A stretch of DNA of 64,000 bases from an uncultured Psychroserpens sp. (GTDB taxonomy: Bacteria > Bacteroidota > Bacteroidia > Flavobacteriales > Flavobacteriaceae). The notes beneath the pieces were generated by a model. It was not told where the DNA came from. It saw nothing but the letters and a program-made list of their open reading frames with translations, and did no database searches. Numbering within the stretch: the stretch's first letter is position 1; each line of letters starts with the position of its first letter. Of the stretch, positions 26,137 to 34,984 are shown one piece after another. The position numbers and the translations under genes were made by a program. The stretch lies in assembly GCF_947492715.1 (NCBI RefSeq), contig NZ_CANLNS010000005.1:1-64000 (forward strand), given 5' to 3'.

Positions 26137-27750
26137 ATGGCAGAAGTAATTAATATGCCTCGTTTGAGCGATACCATGGAAGAAGGGACGGTCGCTGCTT
26201 GGCTCAAAAAAGTAGGGGATAAAGTTGAAGAAGGTGATATTTTAGCCGAAATAGAAACCGATAAAGCAACTATGGAATTTGAATCCTTCAATGAAGGAAC
26301 CTTACTTCATATTGGTATCCAAGAAGGAGAAACCGCTAAAGTAGATACACTATTAGCGATTATTGGAGATGAAGGAGAAGATATTTCAGGATTGTTAAAT
26401 GGAAGTACTTCTGAAACATCAGAACCTGAAGCGAAAGCCGAAGTAACAGAATTGCCAGAAGTGAAAGAAGAAGTATCAGAAGCTCAAGACATACCAGAAG
26501 GTGTAACCGTTGTTCCGATGCCACGTTTAAGTGATACTATGGAAGAAGGTACAGTATCTACATGGTTGAAGAAAGTTGGAGAAGAAGTTGAAGAAGGAGA
26601 TATTCTTGCTGAAATAGAAACGGATAAGGCAACAATGGAATTCGAATCGTTTCAGTCTGGTACCTTATTACATATCGGATTAGAAGAAGGTGAGTCTGCA
26701 AAAGTAGATGCACTTCTTGCAATTATTGGTCCTGCCGGGACTGATGTTTCTGGAATTGCCAAAAATTATAAGGCCGAAAGCCCAACTTCCGAAGTAAAAC
26801 AAACAGAAGCTCCTAAAAAGGAAACTAAAGCCATGGAAACTCCCAAGGCAGAACCAAAAAAGGAAAAAGCAACTGTTTCAAAGACTAACACACCAAACGG
26901 AAGAGTGTTTGCGTCACCTTTGGCTAAGAAAATGGCTGAAGAAAAAGGCTTTAATTTATCACAAATTAGTGGTACTGGTGAAAATGGAAGAATCGTTAAA
27001 CGTGATATAGAGAATTTTACGCCAGCAACGCAAGGTGCTTCGGTTGGCAAATTTGTACCAACTGGTCAGGAAGATTTTGATGAGGTTCCTAATTCTAATA
27101 TGCGTAAGGCTATTGCTAAAAATCTGGCTAAATCTAAATTTAGCGCACCTCATTACTATTTGAACGTAGAATTTGATATGGAAAACGCGATTGCGTTTAG
27201 AGAACAATATAATTCTTTACCAGATACTAAAATATCCTATAATGATATGATCGTTAAAGCCTGTGCTTTAGCTTTAAAACAGCACCCTCAAGTTAATTCG
27301 CAGTGGTTTGATGATAGAATGCAGTTAAATAATCATGTACATATTGGTGTTGCTGTTGCCGTTCCAGACGGACTTGTAGTGCCTGTAGTTCGTTTTGCGA
27401 ATGAGCAAAGCCTTCCACAAATTGGAGCTGCTGTAAAAGATTATGCAGGTCGAGCAAGAAATAAAAAATTAACCTTAGATGAGATGGAAGGTAGTACGTT
27501 TACCATTTCGAACTTAGGAATGTTTGGTATTGAAAGTTTTACGTCTATTATCAATCAGCCTAATTCTGCTATTTTATCTGTAGGTGCTATTGTGTCAAAA
27601 CCAGTAGTTAAAAATGGACAAGTAGTTGCTGGGAACACAATGAAATTAACAATGGCCTGTGATCATAGAACAGTAGACGGTGCGACCGGAGCGCAGTTTC
27701 TTCAAACGTTAAAAGGCTATATAGAAAATCCAATAACTATGCTAGTTTAA
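26137..27750 (+). CDS. pdhC: pyruvate dehydrogenase E2, dihydrolipoamide acetyltransferase
   Basis: A 537-aa core subunit that transfers acetyl groups from lipoyl arms to CoA. There are two tandem lipoyl domains (about residues 1-80 and 126-206), each with the lipoylation site EIETDKATMEFES. A Glu/Ala/Lys/Pro-rich linker follows, then the E1/E3-binding domain (ASPLAKKMAEEKG ... SGTGENGRIVKRDIE, about residues 250-285), and the catalytic domain from about 315 with the active-site motif MACDHRTVDGATGAQF near the end. The two lipoyl domains are near copies of each other, a visible internal duplication. It is co-transcribed with pdhA. Confidence 0.95.
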   Translation: MAEVINMPRLSDTMEEGTVAAWLKKVGDKVEEGDILAEIETDKATMEFESFNEGTLLHIGIQEGETAKVDTLLAIIGDEGEDISGLLNGSTSETSEPEAKAEVTELPEVKEEVSEAQDIPEGVTVVPMPRLSDTMEEGTVSTWLKKVGEEVEEGDILAEIETDKATMEFESFQSGTLLHIGLEEGESAKVDALLAIIGPAGTDVSGIAKNYKAESPTSEVKQTEAPKKETKAMETPKAEPKKEKATVSKTNTPNGRVFASPLAKKMAEEKGFNLSQISGTGENGRIVKRDIENFTPATQGASVGKFVPTGQEDFDEVPNSNMRKAIAKNLAKSKFSAPHYYLNVEFDMENAIAFREQYNSLPDTKISYNDMIVKACALALKQHPQVNSQWFDDRMQLNNHVHIGVAVAVPDGLVVPVVRFANEQSLPQIGAAVKDYAGRARNKKLTLDEMEGSTFTISNLGMFGIESFTSIINQPNSAILSVGAIVSKPVVKNGQVVAGNTMKLTMACDHRTVDGATGAQFLQTLKGYIENPITMLV

Positions 27751-27779
27751 TATTAAACTAACATTTCATAATATTACAG

Positions 27780-27811
27780 CCTGTTTCATTTTTTTGAATC
27801 AGGTTTTTTTT
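27780..27811 (+). terminator. terminator of the pdhA-pdhC operon
   Basis: Stem CCTGTTTCA / TGAATCAGG with one internal mismatch and a T-rich loop, followed by eight Ts, 30 bases after pdhC. Confidence 0.8.
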
Positions 27812-27840
27812 ATCTTTAAACCTTACTTAAAACATATCAA

Positions 27841-28812
27841 ATGAATAAGATTATAGTTTCTTTCGTATTATGCCTGTTTATTGTTTCGTGTAGTGCGAAA
27901 AAGAAAAGTAAAGATGTTTCATCTTCTGAGCCTGAAAAGATAACAATCACTGCAAACGATGTTAAAACAAGTATGGAATACCTAGCTTCTGATGAATTAG
28001 GAGGTAGAGAAACAGGAAGTGAAGGGATTGAGAAAGCTGCTGTTTTTATTGAGAATTTCTTTAAGAAGAATGGCATAAAACCATATTTTGAAACGTATCG
28101 TGATTCGTTTCAGCTTGGGGATCTTACAGGATACAATGTCATTGGAATGATAGAAGGAAATGATGAAAAATTAAAAAATGAGTTTGTTATTCTTGGAGGA
28201 CACTATGACCATATAGGTTATGGAAAAGCCGTTAATGGCGATAGCATCGCTAATGGAGCTAATGATGACGCGTCTGGAACAATTGCCGCAATGGAGTTTG
28301 GTCGTTATTTTTCGAAATCTAAATCTAATAAACGTAGTATTTTAATAACATTGTACGACGCTGAGGAAAAGGGTTTAAAAGGGTCTGCGCATTTAGCAAA
28401 AGAACTTAAGAAAAAGGGTATTAATGCTTATACTATGATAAACTTTGAAATGATTGGCGTACCAAGAGCGGATGGTAAATCTATGTCATATATGAGTGGT
28501 TTCAATCGCTCTAATTTTGCCCCAACTCTAAATAAATATGCAGGAGAAGAGATTGTTGGTTTTTTTCCTAAAGCCAAAGATTTTAACTTATTTATGAGAT
28601 CGGATAATTTTCCGTTTTTCAGAGAGTTGAATATACCTGCACATGCTATTTCTACGTTTGATTTCACCAATTTTAATTATTACCATCATGTAGATGATGA
28701 GGCCGATAAAATGAATTATGAGCACATGGCAAATTTTATCAATAAAATGATTCCTGCTTTAGAGGGCATGATGAATGCACCAACAAAAGAAGTAGCATTA
28801 ACCGATGAGTAA
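27841..28812 (+). CDS. M28-family metallopeptidase, lipoprotein
   Basis: A 323-aa exported zinc aminopeptidase-like protein. The N-terminus is a lipoprotein signal (MNKIIVSFVLCLFIVSCSAK, Cys at residue 17). M28 zinc ligands are visible in order: GGHYDHIG (His and Asp), GANDDASGTIAAME (bridging Asp), YDAEEKGLKGS (catalytic Glu and Glu ligand), and NYYHHVDDEADKMNYE (His ligand near residue 280). Substrates are likely oligopeptides in the envelope. A -7-like TATCTTTA precedes the gene. The downstream SDR gene overlaps its end by eight bases, so the two are probably co-transcribed. Confidence 0.9.
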   Translation: MNKIIVSFVLCLFIVSCSAKKKSKDVSSSEPEKITITANDVKTSMEYLASDELGGRETGSEGIEKAAVFIENFFKKNGIKPYFETYRDSFQLGDLTGYNVIGMIEGNDEKLKNEFVILGGHYDHIGYGKAVNGDSIANGANDDASGTIAAMEFGRYFSKSKSNKRSILITLYDAEEKGLKGSAHLAKELKKKGINAYTMINFEMIGVPRADGKSMSYMSGFNRSNFAPTLNKYAGEEIVGFFPKAKDFNLFMRSDNFPFFRELNIPAHAISTFDFTNFNYYHHVDDEADKMNYEHMANFINKMIPALEGMMNAPTKEVALTDE

Positions 28813-29488
28813 AAATATTATCATTACAGGAACCAGCAGAGGTATTGGCTTTGAACTCGTGCATTTGTTTGCGAATCAAGGTCATAATGTATTGGCATTA
28901 TCAAGAAATGCACAGCCTGTAAATAATTTACATTTCGATAATATCTCGTCGTTTGCTTTTGATTTATGCGAGGAAGGGGATTATCAAAAAGTTGAGCAAT
29001 TTATAATTAACGAGTTTAAACAGGTAGATATTTTAATTAATAATGCTGGTATGTTACTTAATAAACCATTTGCTCAAACCACATTTAAAGATTTCTCTAA
29101 AGTATATGAAACGAATGTATTTGGAGTTTCAGAAATGACAAGAACTGTGCTGCCATATATGAAGAATGATGGGCATGTTGTAACCATTAGCAGCATGGGA
29201 GGTATTCAAGGAAGTATGAAGTTTCCTGGTCTAGCGGCTTATAGTTCTAGCAAAGGAGCAGTTATTACCTTAACCGAATTGCTGGCCGAAGAATATAAAG
29301 AAAGTGGACCGCAATTTAATGTGTTAGCTTTAGGGGCTGTACAAACAGAAATGTTAAAAGAGGCATTTCCAGACTATCAAGCACCAACGACAGCTTTGGA
29401 AATGGCCGAATATATACAAGATTTTGCGCTTTCAGGAAATAAGTACTATAATGGAAAAGTATTGCAGGTTTCTAATTCGACACCTTAA
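28805..29488 (+). CDS. short-chain dehydrogenase/reductase
   Basis: A 227-aa classical SDR, NAD(P)-dependent. It has the cofactor motif ITGTSRGIGFELV at the N-terminus, NNAGML near residue 80, the catalytic serine region VTISSMGG, and YSSSKGA (Tyr and Lys of YxxxK) near residue 147. The substrate is not predictable. It overlaps the M28 peptidase gene by eight bases and ends two bases before the convergent RNA repair operon. Confidence 0.9.
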   Translation: MSKNIIITGTSRGIGFELVHLFANQGHNVLALSRNAQPVNNLHFDNISSFAFDLCEEGDYQKVEQFIINEFKQVDILINNAGMLLNKPFAQTTFKDFSKVYETNVFGVSEMTRTVLPYMKNDGHVVTISSMGGIQGSMKFPGLAAYSSSKGAVITLTELLAEEYKESGPQFNVLALGAVQTEMLKEAFPDYQAPTTALEMAEYIQDFALSGNKYYNGKVLQVSNSTP

Positions 29489-29490
29489 TT

Positions 29491-30621
29491 TTAATCTATT
29501 ATATACATAACGTCATGAGCTTCTTTTGGTGTAGGGATTTCTAGTTTAGTTATCATTGATTCAATAACCTTTTCTGGGACTTTATGTGCTCTGTTGTGAT
29601 TTTGTGATAGCAGTTGTTTATAAGGCACTTCAATGTAGATTATTTTTACTCTACCTCCATAATCCATAAATAATGAAATCCATTTACTTCTCATGTCAGA
29701 AGTGATATTAGTAGCGTTAAAAACAAAAGATGTTTTAGCTCTCATAAATTCTTTTGCCTTTTCTTTTCCGAGTTGTATGACTTGTCCATTTTTCTTTTTA
29801 TCTGATGGATTAATTTTATGTTCTCTCCTTATATTATCCAACGAAAGAATAGGGAGATTTAAGTTTTTATTTACATAAGTGTCCTTACCACTTCCAGGCA
29901 GTGCACACATAACATAAACGTCAAACTTTAAATCATTGAAAGGCACATAATCTGGTGAGCTTTCAAGTTTATTGAAATAGATATAACGCCCATAATTAGA
30001 TGGGAAATTGCGTTGATTCCCAAAGCATTTATTGTCTCTACAAAGCTCATTAAACAATTCTATTCTTAGAAGAATTTCGTCTTGGTCTAAACAAATTCTT
30101 CCCAAAATATCGGCTTTTGCTAAAAGAGAAAGCAGTTTTGTATTTACAACCAAACTGGCATATATAACTTCTTTATTGGGATTAGGTTTTTGAATTGCCC
30201 AAAGGGGTAGACCATGAAGCCTAACAAGTTTTGCTATATGTTCTCTTATAAAAAATGGTGTAGGAATATCTTTGTACAAAATTGTACGTGTAGTGAACTC
30301 TCCTTTTTTAGCATGTCTAGGAGAGACAACTCTTAGTTTTCCATCAATTTTTTCGGTAGTGGTAGTAGACCTTTTTTCAACATCATGAAGCAAAGCACTA
30401 GTAAAAAGAATATGCTTTTCTTGCTCTGTAAGAATCTTGTACTCTGGCAAAGAGATCAAAGATTCAACAACCATTTTTGTATGCGTAAACACATCACCTT
30501 CGGCATGCCATTCTTTGTCTTGTTCAACACCTTTCATGTCTCTAAACCAATCGTATGACGATTCGATTAAATCCCAATCAATTGGTTTGTCTATTTCGTA
30601 ATGTGGGAATTTCCAGATCAT
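29491..30621 (-). CDS. HD-Pnk: HD-domain 2',3'-phosphoesterase fused to polynucleotide 5'-kinase
   Basis: A 376-aa two-domain RNA/DNA end-healing enzyme. The N-terminal ~215 residues are an HD-type phosphohydrolase, with FTHTKMVVESL and the LLHDVEKRS HD pair near residue 93. The C-terminal part is a P-loop kinase, with VMCALPGSGKDTYVNK near residue 233, LSLDNIRREH, FNATNIT and NHNRAHKVPEKVIESM. The same order is known from the characterised Runella slithyformis HD-Pnk, which removes 2',3'-cyclic or 3' phosphates and phosphorylates 5'-OH ends; homologues are often encoded with an ATP-dependent ligase. Here the ligase gene precedes it with a four-base ATGA overlap. Function is by homology. Confidence 0.85.
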   Translation of the reverse strand: MIWKFPHYEIDKPIDWDLIESSYDWFRDMKGVEQDKEWHAEGDVFTHTKMVVESLISLPEYKILTEQEKHILFTSALLHDVEKRSTTTTEKIDGKLRVVSPRHAKKGEFTTRTILYKDIPTPFFIREHIAKLVRLHGLPLWAIQKPNPNKEVIYASLVVNTKLLSLLAKADILGRICLDQDEILLRIELFNELCRDNKCFGNQRNFPSNYGRYIYFNKLESSPDYVPFNDLKFDVYVMCALPGSGKDTYVNKNLNLPILSLDNIRREHKINPSDKKKNGQVIQLGKEKAKEFMRAKTSFVFNATNITSDMRSKWISLFMDYGGRVKIIYIEVPYKQLLSQNHNRAHKVPEKVIESMITKLEIPTPKEAHDVMYIID

Positions 30622-31418
30622 GACTTATGTAAAAAATCGTAGCCATACCATTTGTACTTTTCATAGTTAATGAGCTTGGCTGGTTTCCATGTTTTTGTCC
30701 AATGTACATCCGTCTTAACATGTGAAGCACGAACGAGTTTAAATAGATTGTCAAATTCGTTATTTTCTACAGGCAAATCACCATTATTCGTTTTAAAAGT
30801 GTCTCTATTTCTAATTACGAAACCTTCAGAACAGGGTGTGTTTGTTTTTGGATCATAACCTGCTAGCATTCCTGAAGTTTCAACACTGTCTTCCCATGAC
30901 ATGCCTAAATTGACCTTCAACCAGTTTTCAAGAACAATATTTTCATCAGCGTTTGGGTCAAAGAGATCTTTTAGAGGTGTTGTTATTTTGATTTCGGGGA
31001 CAACTGGAAAATCTAGCATTTCGGCATAAAATTTCACTTCTTCCCAAGACAACCAATTGTCACCTTCTCTTACGGCAAACACGTAGAAATAGGATTCGAG
31101 TTGCTCATAAGCAATAGAATGAATACCGTACATATTCTCACCAAAAATTTCCAGATCGTTGAGATCATTTTTTATAAGGTTCCAACGCTCACGCATTGGT
31201 TTGTCCCAAGGATGCTGGGTTGGAGCGGCATGCGATCTTGCAAAAACACCTCGTTTATTAAAACAATTATTTTGTCCGTCCAATTTTTCGGTAAGCACTA
31301 AGTCTTTTTTTTGAGCAAATGAAGCGACATAACCTTTAGGCATGAATCTGTCATCTGATGTTGTACCCAGACTTATTTGAGCATGCAGGCTCCTACAGTA
31401 TTTTCGTGACGCATTCAA
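30618..31418 (-). CDS. ATP-dependent RNA ligase-family protein
   Basis: A 266-aa nucleotidyltransferase expected to seal 3'-OH/5'-phosphate RNA ends left by the adjacent HD-Pnk. Motif I, with the lysine that takes AMP, is LTEKLDGQNN near residue 43. ENMYGIHSIAYE and YFYVFAVREG correspond to the following motifs (about residues 93-117), SEGFVIRNRD to motif IV near residue 203, and LFKLVRA to motif V near 226. There is no large C-terminal domain, so it is a compact Rnl2-like ligase. It is the first gene of a two-gene operon; its stop overlaps the HD-Pnk start. Confidence 0.82.
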   Translation of the reverse strand: MNASRKYCRSLHAQISLGTTSDDRFMPKGYVASFAQKKDLVLTEKLDGQNNCFNKRGVFARSHAAPTQHPWDKPMRERWNLIKNDLNDLEIFGENMYGIHSIAYEQLESYFYVFAVREGDNWLSWEEVKFYAEMLDFPVVPEIKITTPLKDLFDPNADENIVLENWLKVNLGMSWEDSVETSGMLAGYDPKTNTPCSEGFVIRNRDTFKTNNGDLPVENNEFDNLFKLVRASHVKTDVHWTKTWKPAKLINYEKYKWYGYDFLHKS

Positions 31419-31525
31419 TTGAGATGAAATTTAAGGTTTTATATGACGACATTAGATGAAGGCTTCATTTTCAGAAGAAAAACGAAGTTCGTTTATTTTT
31501 TCGAATTAGCAATAAGAAGTTGATT

Positions 31526-32449
31526 TTAAGTATCCTGCATTACAAAAACAGCCTTTTTAAAGTTTTTGTTTTTTAAGTCTTCTTTAGTAATCCCAAAATA
31601 ACAATTTGAATACCCAATCTTTTCAAAGATATCGTACATAGGAAAAGAGAATAGATTGATAAATTCAGGTCTTAATTTGTCTATGCTTTCTTTTTGTTTA
31701 GGGTCGCTAAAGTTGGTAATATCCAAATACGAATAGGCCCAATCAAAATCTACACCGTATTGTATAGGGCATGGTGTTCCTAAAACCGTACTTTCTTCAC
31801 AATGATCATTGTTAGTTAGAAGTTGGTCATAAATATCGGCATCTTTCGTGCCTAAATTAGCAGCATCATATGCTGAACATTCTATGGTTGGAGGCAGTTG
31901 AAATTTTAATTCAAAATTTAGCGATCGCTGTTTAAAATGATAATCGGCAGTAAGGTCTTTTGGAAATTTGGTTGGTTCCAAAGCTGCTACATTTTCAACA
32001 TAAATGACTTTATATTCGGCCTTATCTTTTATAAAATCATATGCTGCTCCAAATTCACTTTCGGGAGCAGGGAAGTAACTAAAAAAGTACAAGATACCTG
32101 TTTTGGGCAGCAAACTGTCTTGATGTAAATTGGCAATATCACTTAGGTTAAGTTGCCCATAAAACACCATAGAATGCCCTTCAAATTTTGGCCATTCTAT
32201 AGTTGAGGGTAAATCTGGAGTACCTCCTAATTTGGAAGACCCCAAGTTTTGAGTCCTACCATAATTCATAACAATTATGGGCTCAATCATACTTTTAATC
32301 TTATCTGGTTCGCTCCATTTCTGTCTTAAAACATCTGCAGTGAAGGCCTTCTTTTTTTGATTGTAAATTTGTGACGAATTTTGTCCAAAACAACCAAACA
32401 ACATCAATAGTGATGTAAGATGCAATGCGAATTTCAAATAGGTTTTCAT
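31526..32449 (-). CDS. DUF1963 (YwqG-like) lipoprotein
   Basis: A 307-aa exported protein. The signal ends in a lipobox-like LLMLFGCFG. The body has the DUF1963 pattern: LGGTPDLPSTIEWPKFEG, MVFYGQLNLSDIA, ILYFFSYFPAPES, then a long middle part and the end segment DIFEKIGYSNCYFGITKEDL. YwqG-family proteins have no settled function. The ATG at 32449 (MKTYLKFALH) gives the better signal peptide; an in-frame ATG three codons upstream is possible. It stands alone between the RNA repair operon and a pair of unknown genes. Confidence 0.78.
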   Translation of the reverse strand: MKTYLKFALHLTSLLMLFGCFGQNSSQIYNQKKKAFTADVLRQKWSEPDKIKSMIEPIIVMNYGRTQNLGSSKLGGTPDLPSTIEWPKFEGHSMVFYGQLNLSDIANLHQDSLLPKTGILYFFSYFPAPESEFGAAYDFIKDKAEYKVIYVENVAALEPTKFPKDLTADYHFKQRSLNFELKFQLPPTIECSAYDAANLGTKDADIYDQLLTNNDHCEESTVLGTPCPIQYGVDFDWAYSYLDITNFSDPKQKESIDKLRPEFINLFSFPMYDIFEKIGYSNCYFGITKEDLKNKNFKKAVFVMQDT

Positions 32450-32619
32450 AATGTTCAATTTAACGTGTTTAGACTTAATTTACAAGTTACTTGCGGTACT
32501 AATATTAAAATTGAAATCAAAACGTTTTTCATGACGTACCGTTTTGTATAAAACTAAATATAAAACACGAATGATATGGTACTAAATGAGTAAACCCAAT
32601 GTTTCAACGAGTAAATGCC

Positions 32620-33090
32620 TTATTTGAACTTTAAAAATTTAATTTTTTTGGAAGTGAAGGTCTCTTCATTTAAGTTTACATCCTTACGTGTGATTTCGGC
32701 TAAAATAGAATCTTTATACGTTTCAGAATAAACATTAATTGTATAACCCAAAACAACATGCGTAACAGAATCGGAAATTGGTTTTGGGTCTCCAAGTTGT
32801 TTGATATTAGATATCCCAAATCCTAAAGGGTAGGTTAAACTATCTGTAGTATAGCTTTTTAATTGCGCATCAATATCGTCTTTAAACTCAGGATGCGCTT
32901 GTTTTAACTCCATAAGATCTATAAACTCTTCAAATTTTTTGATGCTAAACGACTCAGAAGTTGTTGTCTTTTCAAAGTCTTCTTCCAAAACAGACATAGA
33001 TTCAGTGTTAAAATTGTCACTTTTCATCTCCTGATTATGTCTGCAAGACACCAAACTTATGATGAGTACTATGTAAAAAAAGTTCTTCAT
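32620..33090 (-). CDS. small lipoprotein of unknown function
   Basis: A 156-aa protein. MKNFFYIVLIISLVSCRH is a clear lipoprotein signal (Cys at residue 16). The rest has two parts: an acidic Ser/Thr-rich segment, then a domain with FGISNIKQLGDPKPISDSV and HVVLGYTINVYSETYKDS, probably beta-rich. No family was recognised. It overlaps the preceding gene (33087-33971) by four bases (ATGA), so the two are translated together and may form a membrane/periplasm pair. Confidence 0.7.
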   Translation of the reverse strand: MKNFFYIVLIISLVSCRHNQEMKSDNFNTESMSVLEEDFEKTTTSESFSIKKFEEFIDLMELKQAHPEFKDDIDAQLKSYTTDSLTYPLGFGISNIKQLGDPKPISDSVTHVVLGYTINVYSETYKDSILAEITRKDVNLNEETFTSKKIKFLKFK

Positions 33091-33971
33091 TGCACAGTAA
33101 ATTTAAGCGTTATAATTTGATTGTCTTGATAGCTTTGATCTAAAACTCTAATTTTTTTAAGTGTTTGGGTAGGTATAGTTAGTAGTCTCACAAAGTCCTC
33201 TTTGTTCAAGATTTCTACACCAGCGTTATTATCATAAAGCCTATAAATTTGAGCATCATTATGAAATAATTTTGATAATTTTTGCTTGTGCGTAGTCCAG
33301 TCTTTTATGTTTCCGTCGGTATAGTATTTCAGAATAAGAGCATAATCATCACTATCTAATCTTACAAATGAGTTTTTATGAGTATTAATAGATCGCACAA
33401 TAGTATCTGTTTTGTGATACGGAGACGATACTACAAAGCGTATTTTATCGTCATTCGTTTTATATGTAAAACAGCCAAGACTATCCGTTTTAAAGTACAA
33501 AGGTGATTCGTTGTCTTGTAGTACTTTAATATCTATAGGTACGTCTTTAAGTATTTTACTTGTCATATTATCAAGAAAACAAAAAGTAAAGGTGTTCTTA
33601 GAGTTCATTGTTACCAAAAACACTATAGCTATTGGAATAAAAATTATAAGCCATAGGAATGATTTTTTTTTAATTGGTTCTTCTGAAATAGGAGCAGATT
33701 TAAAAGCATTCCAATGTTCAAAACCAATATAACCGCTTAATAGATTAAGCATGTCAATTCTTGGAAGCTTTTGCGCGTCGTGTTTGAAATAGGAGTAAAA
33801 CCATTTTTCACTGACTTTCGCATTGACTTCAGAAAACAGATCCTCTTGAAACAATGCAATGTCATCACCATTCCAATCTTTAACATTAGACGAAGCACTA
33901 TGGTTTTCTAAAAATTTAGAAATCACAGCCTTCTTTAGAGCATCAAAATGATATGTGTCATTAGAATTCAA
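33087..33971 (-). CDS. single-span membrane protein with N-terminal helical domain, unknown function
   Basis: A 294-aa protein. Residues 1-90 form a helical cytoplasmic domain with WFYSYFKHDAQKLPRIDMLN and LLSGYIGFEHWNAF, a pattern I have the impression of seeing at the N-terminus of other Bacteroidetes membrane proteins but cannot name. A membrane helix follows (LWLIIFIPIAIVFLVTM, about residues 106-122), then a periplasmic part with a carboxypeptidase-regulatory-like beta repeat (ILKDVPIDIKVL ... DSLGCFTYKTNDDKIRFVV). It is co-translated with the lipoprotein that follows. The arrangement suggests a signal-transmitting membrane protein; this is inference. Confidence 0.65.
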   Translation of the reverse strand: MNSNDTYHFDALKKAVISKFLENHSASSNVKDWNGDDIALFQEDLFSEVNAKVSEKWFYSYFKHDAQKLPRIDMLNLLSGYIGFEHWNAFKSAPISEEPIKKKSFLWLIIFIPIAIVFLVTMNSKNTFTFCFLDNMTSKILKDVPIDIKVLQDNESPLYFKTDSLGCFTYKTNDDKIRFVVSSPYHKTDTIVRSINTHKNSFVRLDSDDYALILKYYTDGNIKDWTTHKQKLSKLFHNDAQIYRLYDNNAGVEILNKEDFVRLLTIPTQTLKKIRVLDQSYQDNQIITLKFTVQ

Positions 33972-34068
33972 ATTATTGTAATTATCTGTTTTTAAGGTAA
34001 TTGTAAATTAATTTTTAATTTACAATAGGTTTACAAGGGCTTTACAAAAGTTAGATATTTTGGTAATC

Positions 34069-34076
34069 TAGATTTG
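34069..34076 (+). promoter_or_regulatory. -7 box before the DUF4349 gene
   Basis: Perfect TAGATTTG 28 bases before the ATG at 34104. No clear TTG at the expected -33 position, so confidence is limited. Confidence 0.4.
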
Positions 34077-34103
34077 TTTCATAATCATTAAAAATATAAA
34101 ATT

Positions 34104-34973
34104 ATGAATGCAATCTTAGAGAAAACGACAATTAAATTTTTGGTTATTATGGTATTACTGATATCACTAATGGCCTGTTCTGAAAATAGGACTTATAAAG
34201 AAAGTTTAGCCATTCCAGCAGCAGACATTGATGAGAGTTATGAAGGTGTAAGACAAACTGATGACTACGCTTTGAAATCTGAAGTAGGCATGAATCAGGT
34301 ACCTGAAGATCTAAAAATTATTAAATCCGCAAGCGCACGATATAAAGTTAAAAGTGTCAAAACTACAACGCGAAAAATTAAGCGTATTGCTCAAAAATAT
34401 GGTGCTTATATTTCCGATTTACGTTTTGAAAATAACCTATATCAAAAAGAAAATAGATTTACAATTAAAATCCCACAGCAACATTTCGATGTTATGATGG
34501 ATTCTATTGGTCTTATGGTTGATTTTGTAGAATATGAAAATATTACCACAAAAGATGTTACTGAAGAGTACATAGACATTCAAACCCGACTCAAAACTAA
34601 AATGGAAGTTAAAACACGATATGAATCAATACTTCGCGAAAATGCCATAACAATTGAAGATATTCTTGCTACAGAGGATAAACTTCGTATTATCCAAGAA
34701 GAAATAGAATCGGCACAAGGACGCTTAAAGTACCTAACTAATAAAGTGTCTTATAGTACAATTCAAATTGATTTGTATGAAACTGTGACATACAAAGAGG
34801 AACCTGAGAGTTATTCAAAAACGTTTTTGGCAAAAGGAAAAGAAGGTTTAAGTAGCGGTTGGAATATTATAGAGACCCTTATTTTAGGTTTAATCTATAT
34901 ATGGCCATTAACCCTTATTGGTATAGTACTAGTTGTTGTGTTTAGAAAGAAATTTAGAAAAAGAAAGGTTTAA
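34104..34973 (+). CDS. DUF4349 membrane lipoprotein
   Basis: A 289-aa protein. The N-terminal segment VIMVLLISLMACSE looks like a lipoprotein signal after a ~16-residue charged start. The central region carries the DUF4349 pattern: KSASARYKVKSVKTTTRKI, then RFTIKIPQQHFDVMMDSIG, ITTKDVTEEYIDIQTRLKTK, and an alpha-helical hairpin (EDILATEDKLRIIQEEIES). A C-terminal hydrophobic helix (ILGLIYIWPLTLIGIVLVVV) is followed by a basic tail. The family is widespread and of unknown function, probably an envelope scaffold. Confidence 0.82.
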   Translation: MNAILEKTTIKFLVIMVLLISLMACSENRTYKESLAIPAADIDESYEGVRQTDDYALKSEVGMNQVPEDLKIIKSASARYKVKSVKTTTRKIKRIAQKYGAYISDLRFENNLYQKENRFTIKIPQQHFDVMMDSIGLMVDFVEYENITTKDVTEEYIDIQTRLKTKMEVKTRYESILRENAITIEDILATEDKLRIIQEEIESAQGRLKYLTNKVSYSTIQIDLYETVTYKEEPESYSKTFLAKGKEGLSSGWNIIETLILGLIYIWPLTLIGIVLVVVFRKKFRKRKV

Positions 34974-34984
34974 TAATCTAAATA

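Noticed and set aside
31480-31494. Short hairpin AAACGAAGTTCGTTT after the DUF1963 gene
   Set aside because: Only a 5-6 bp stem; T-run on the minus strand is short. Could end DUF1963 transcription but unconvincing.
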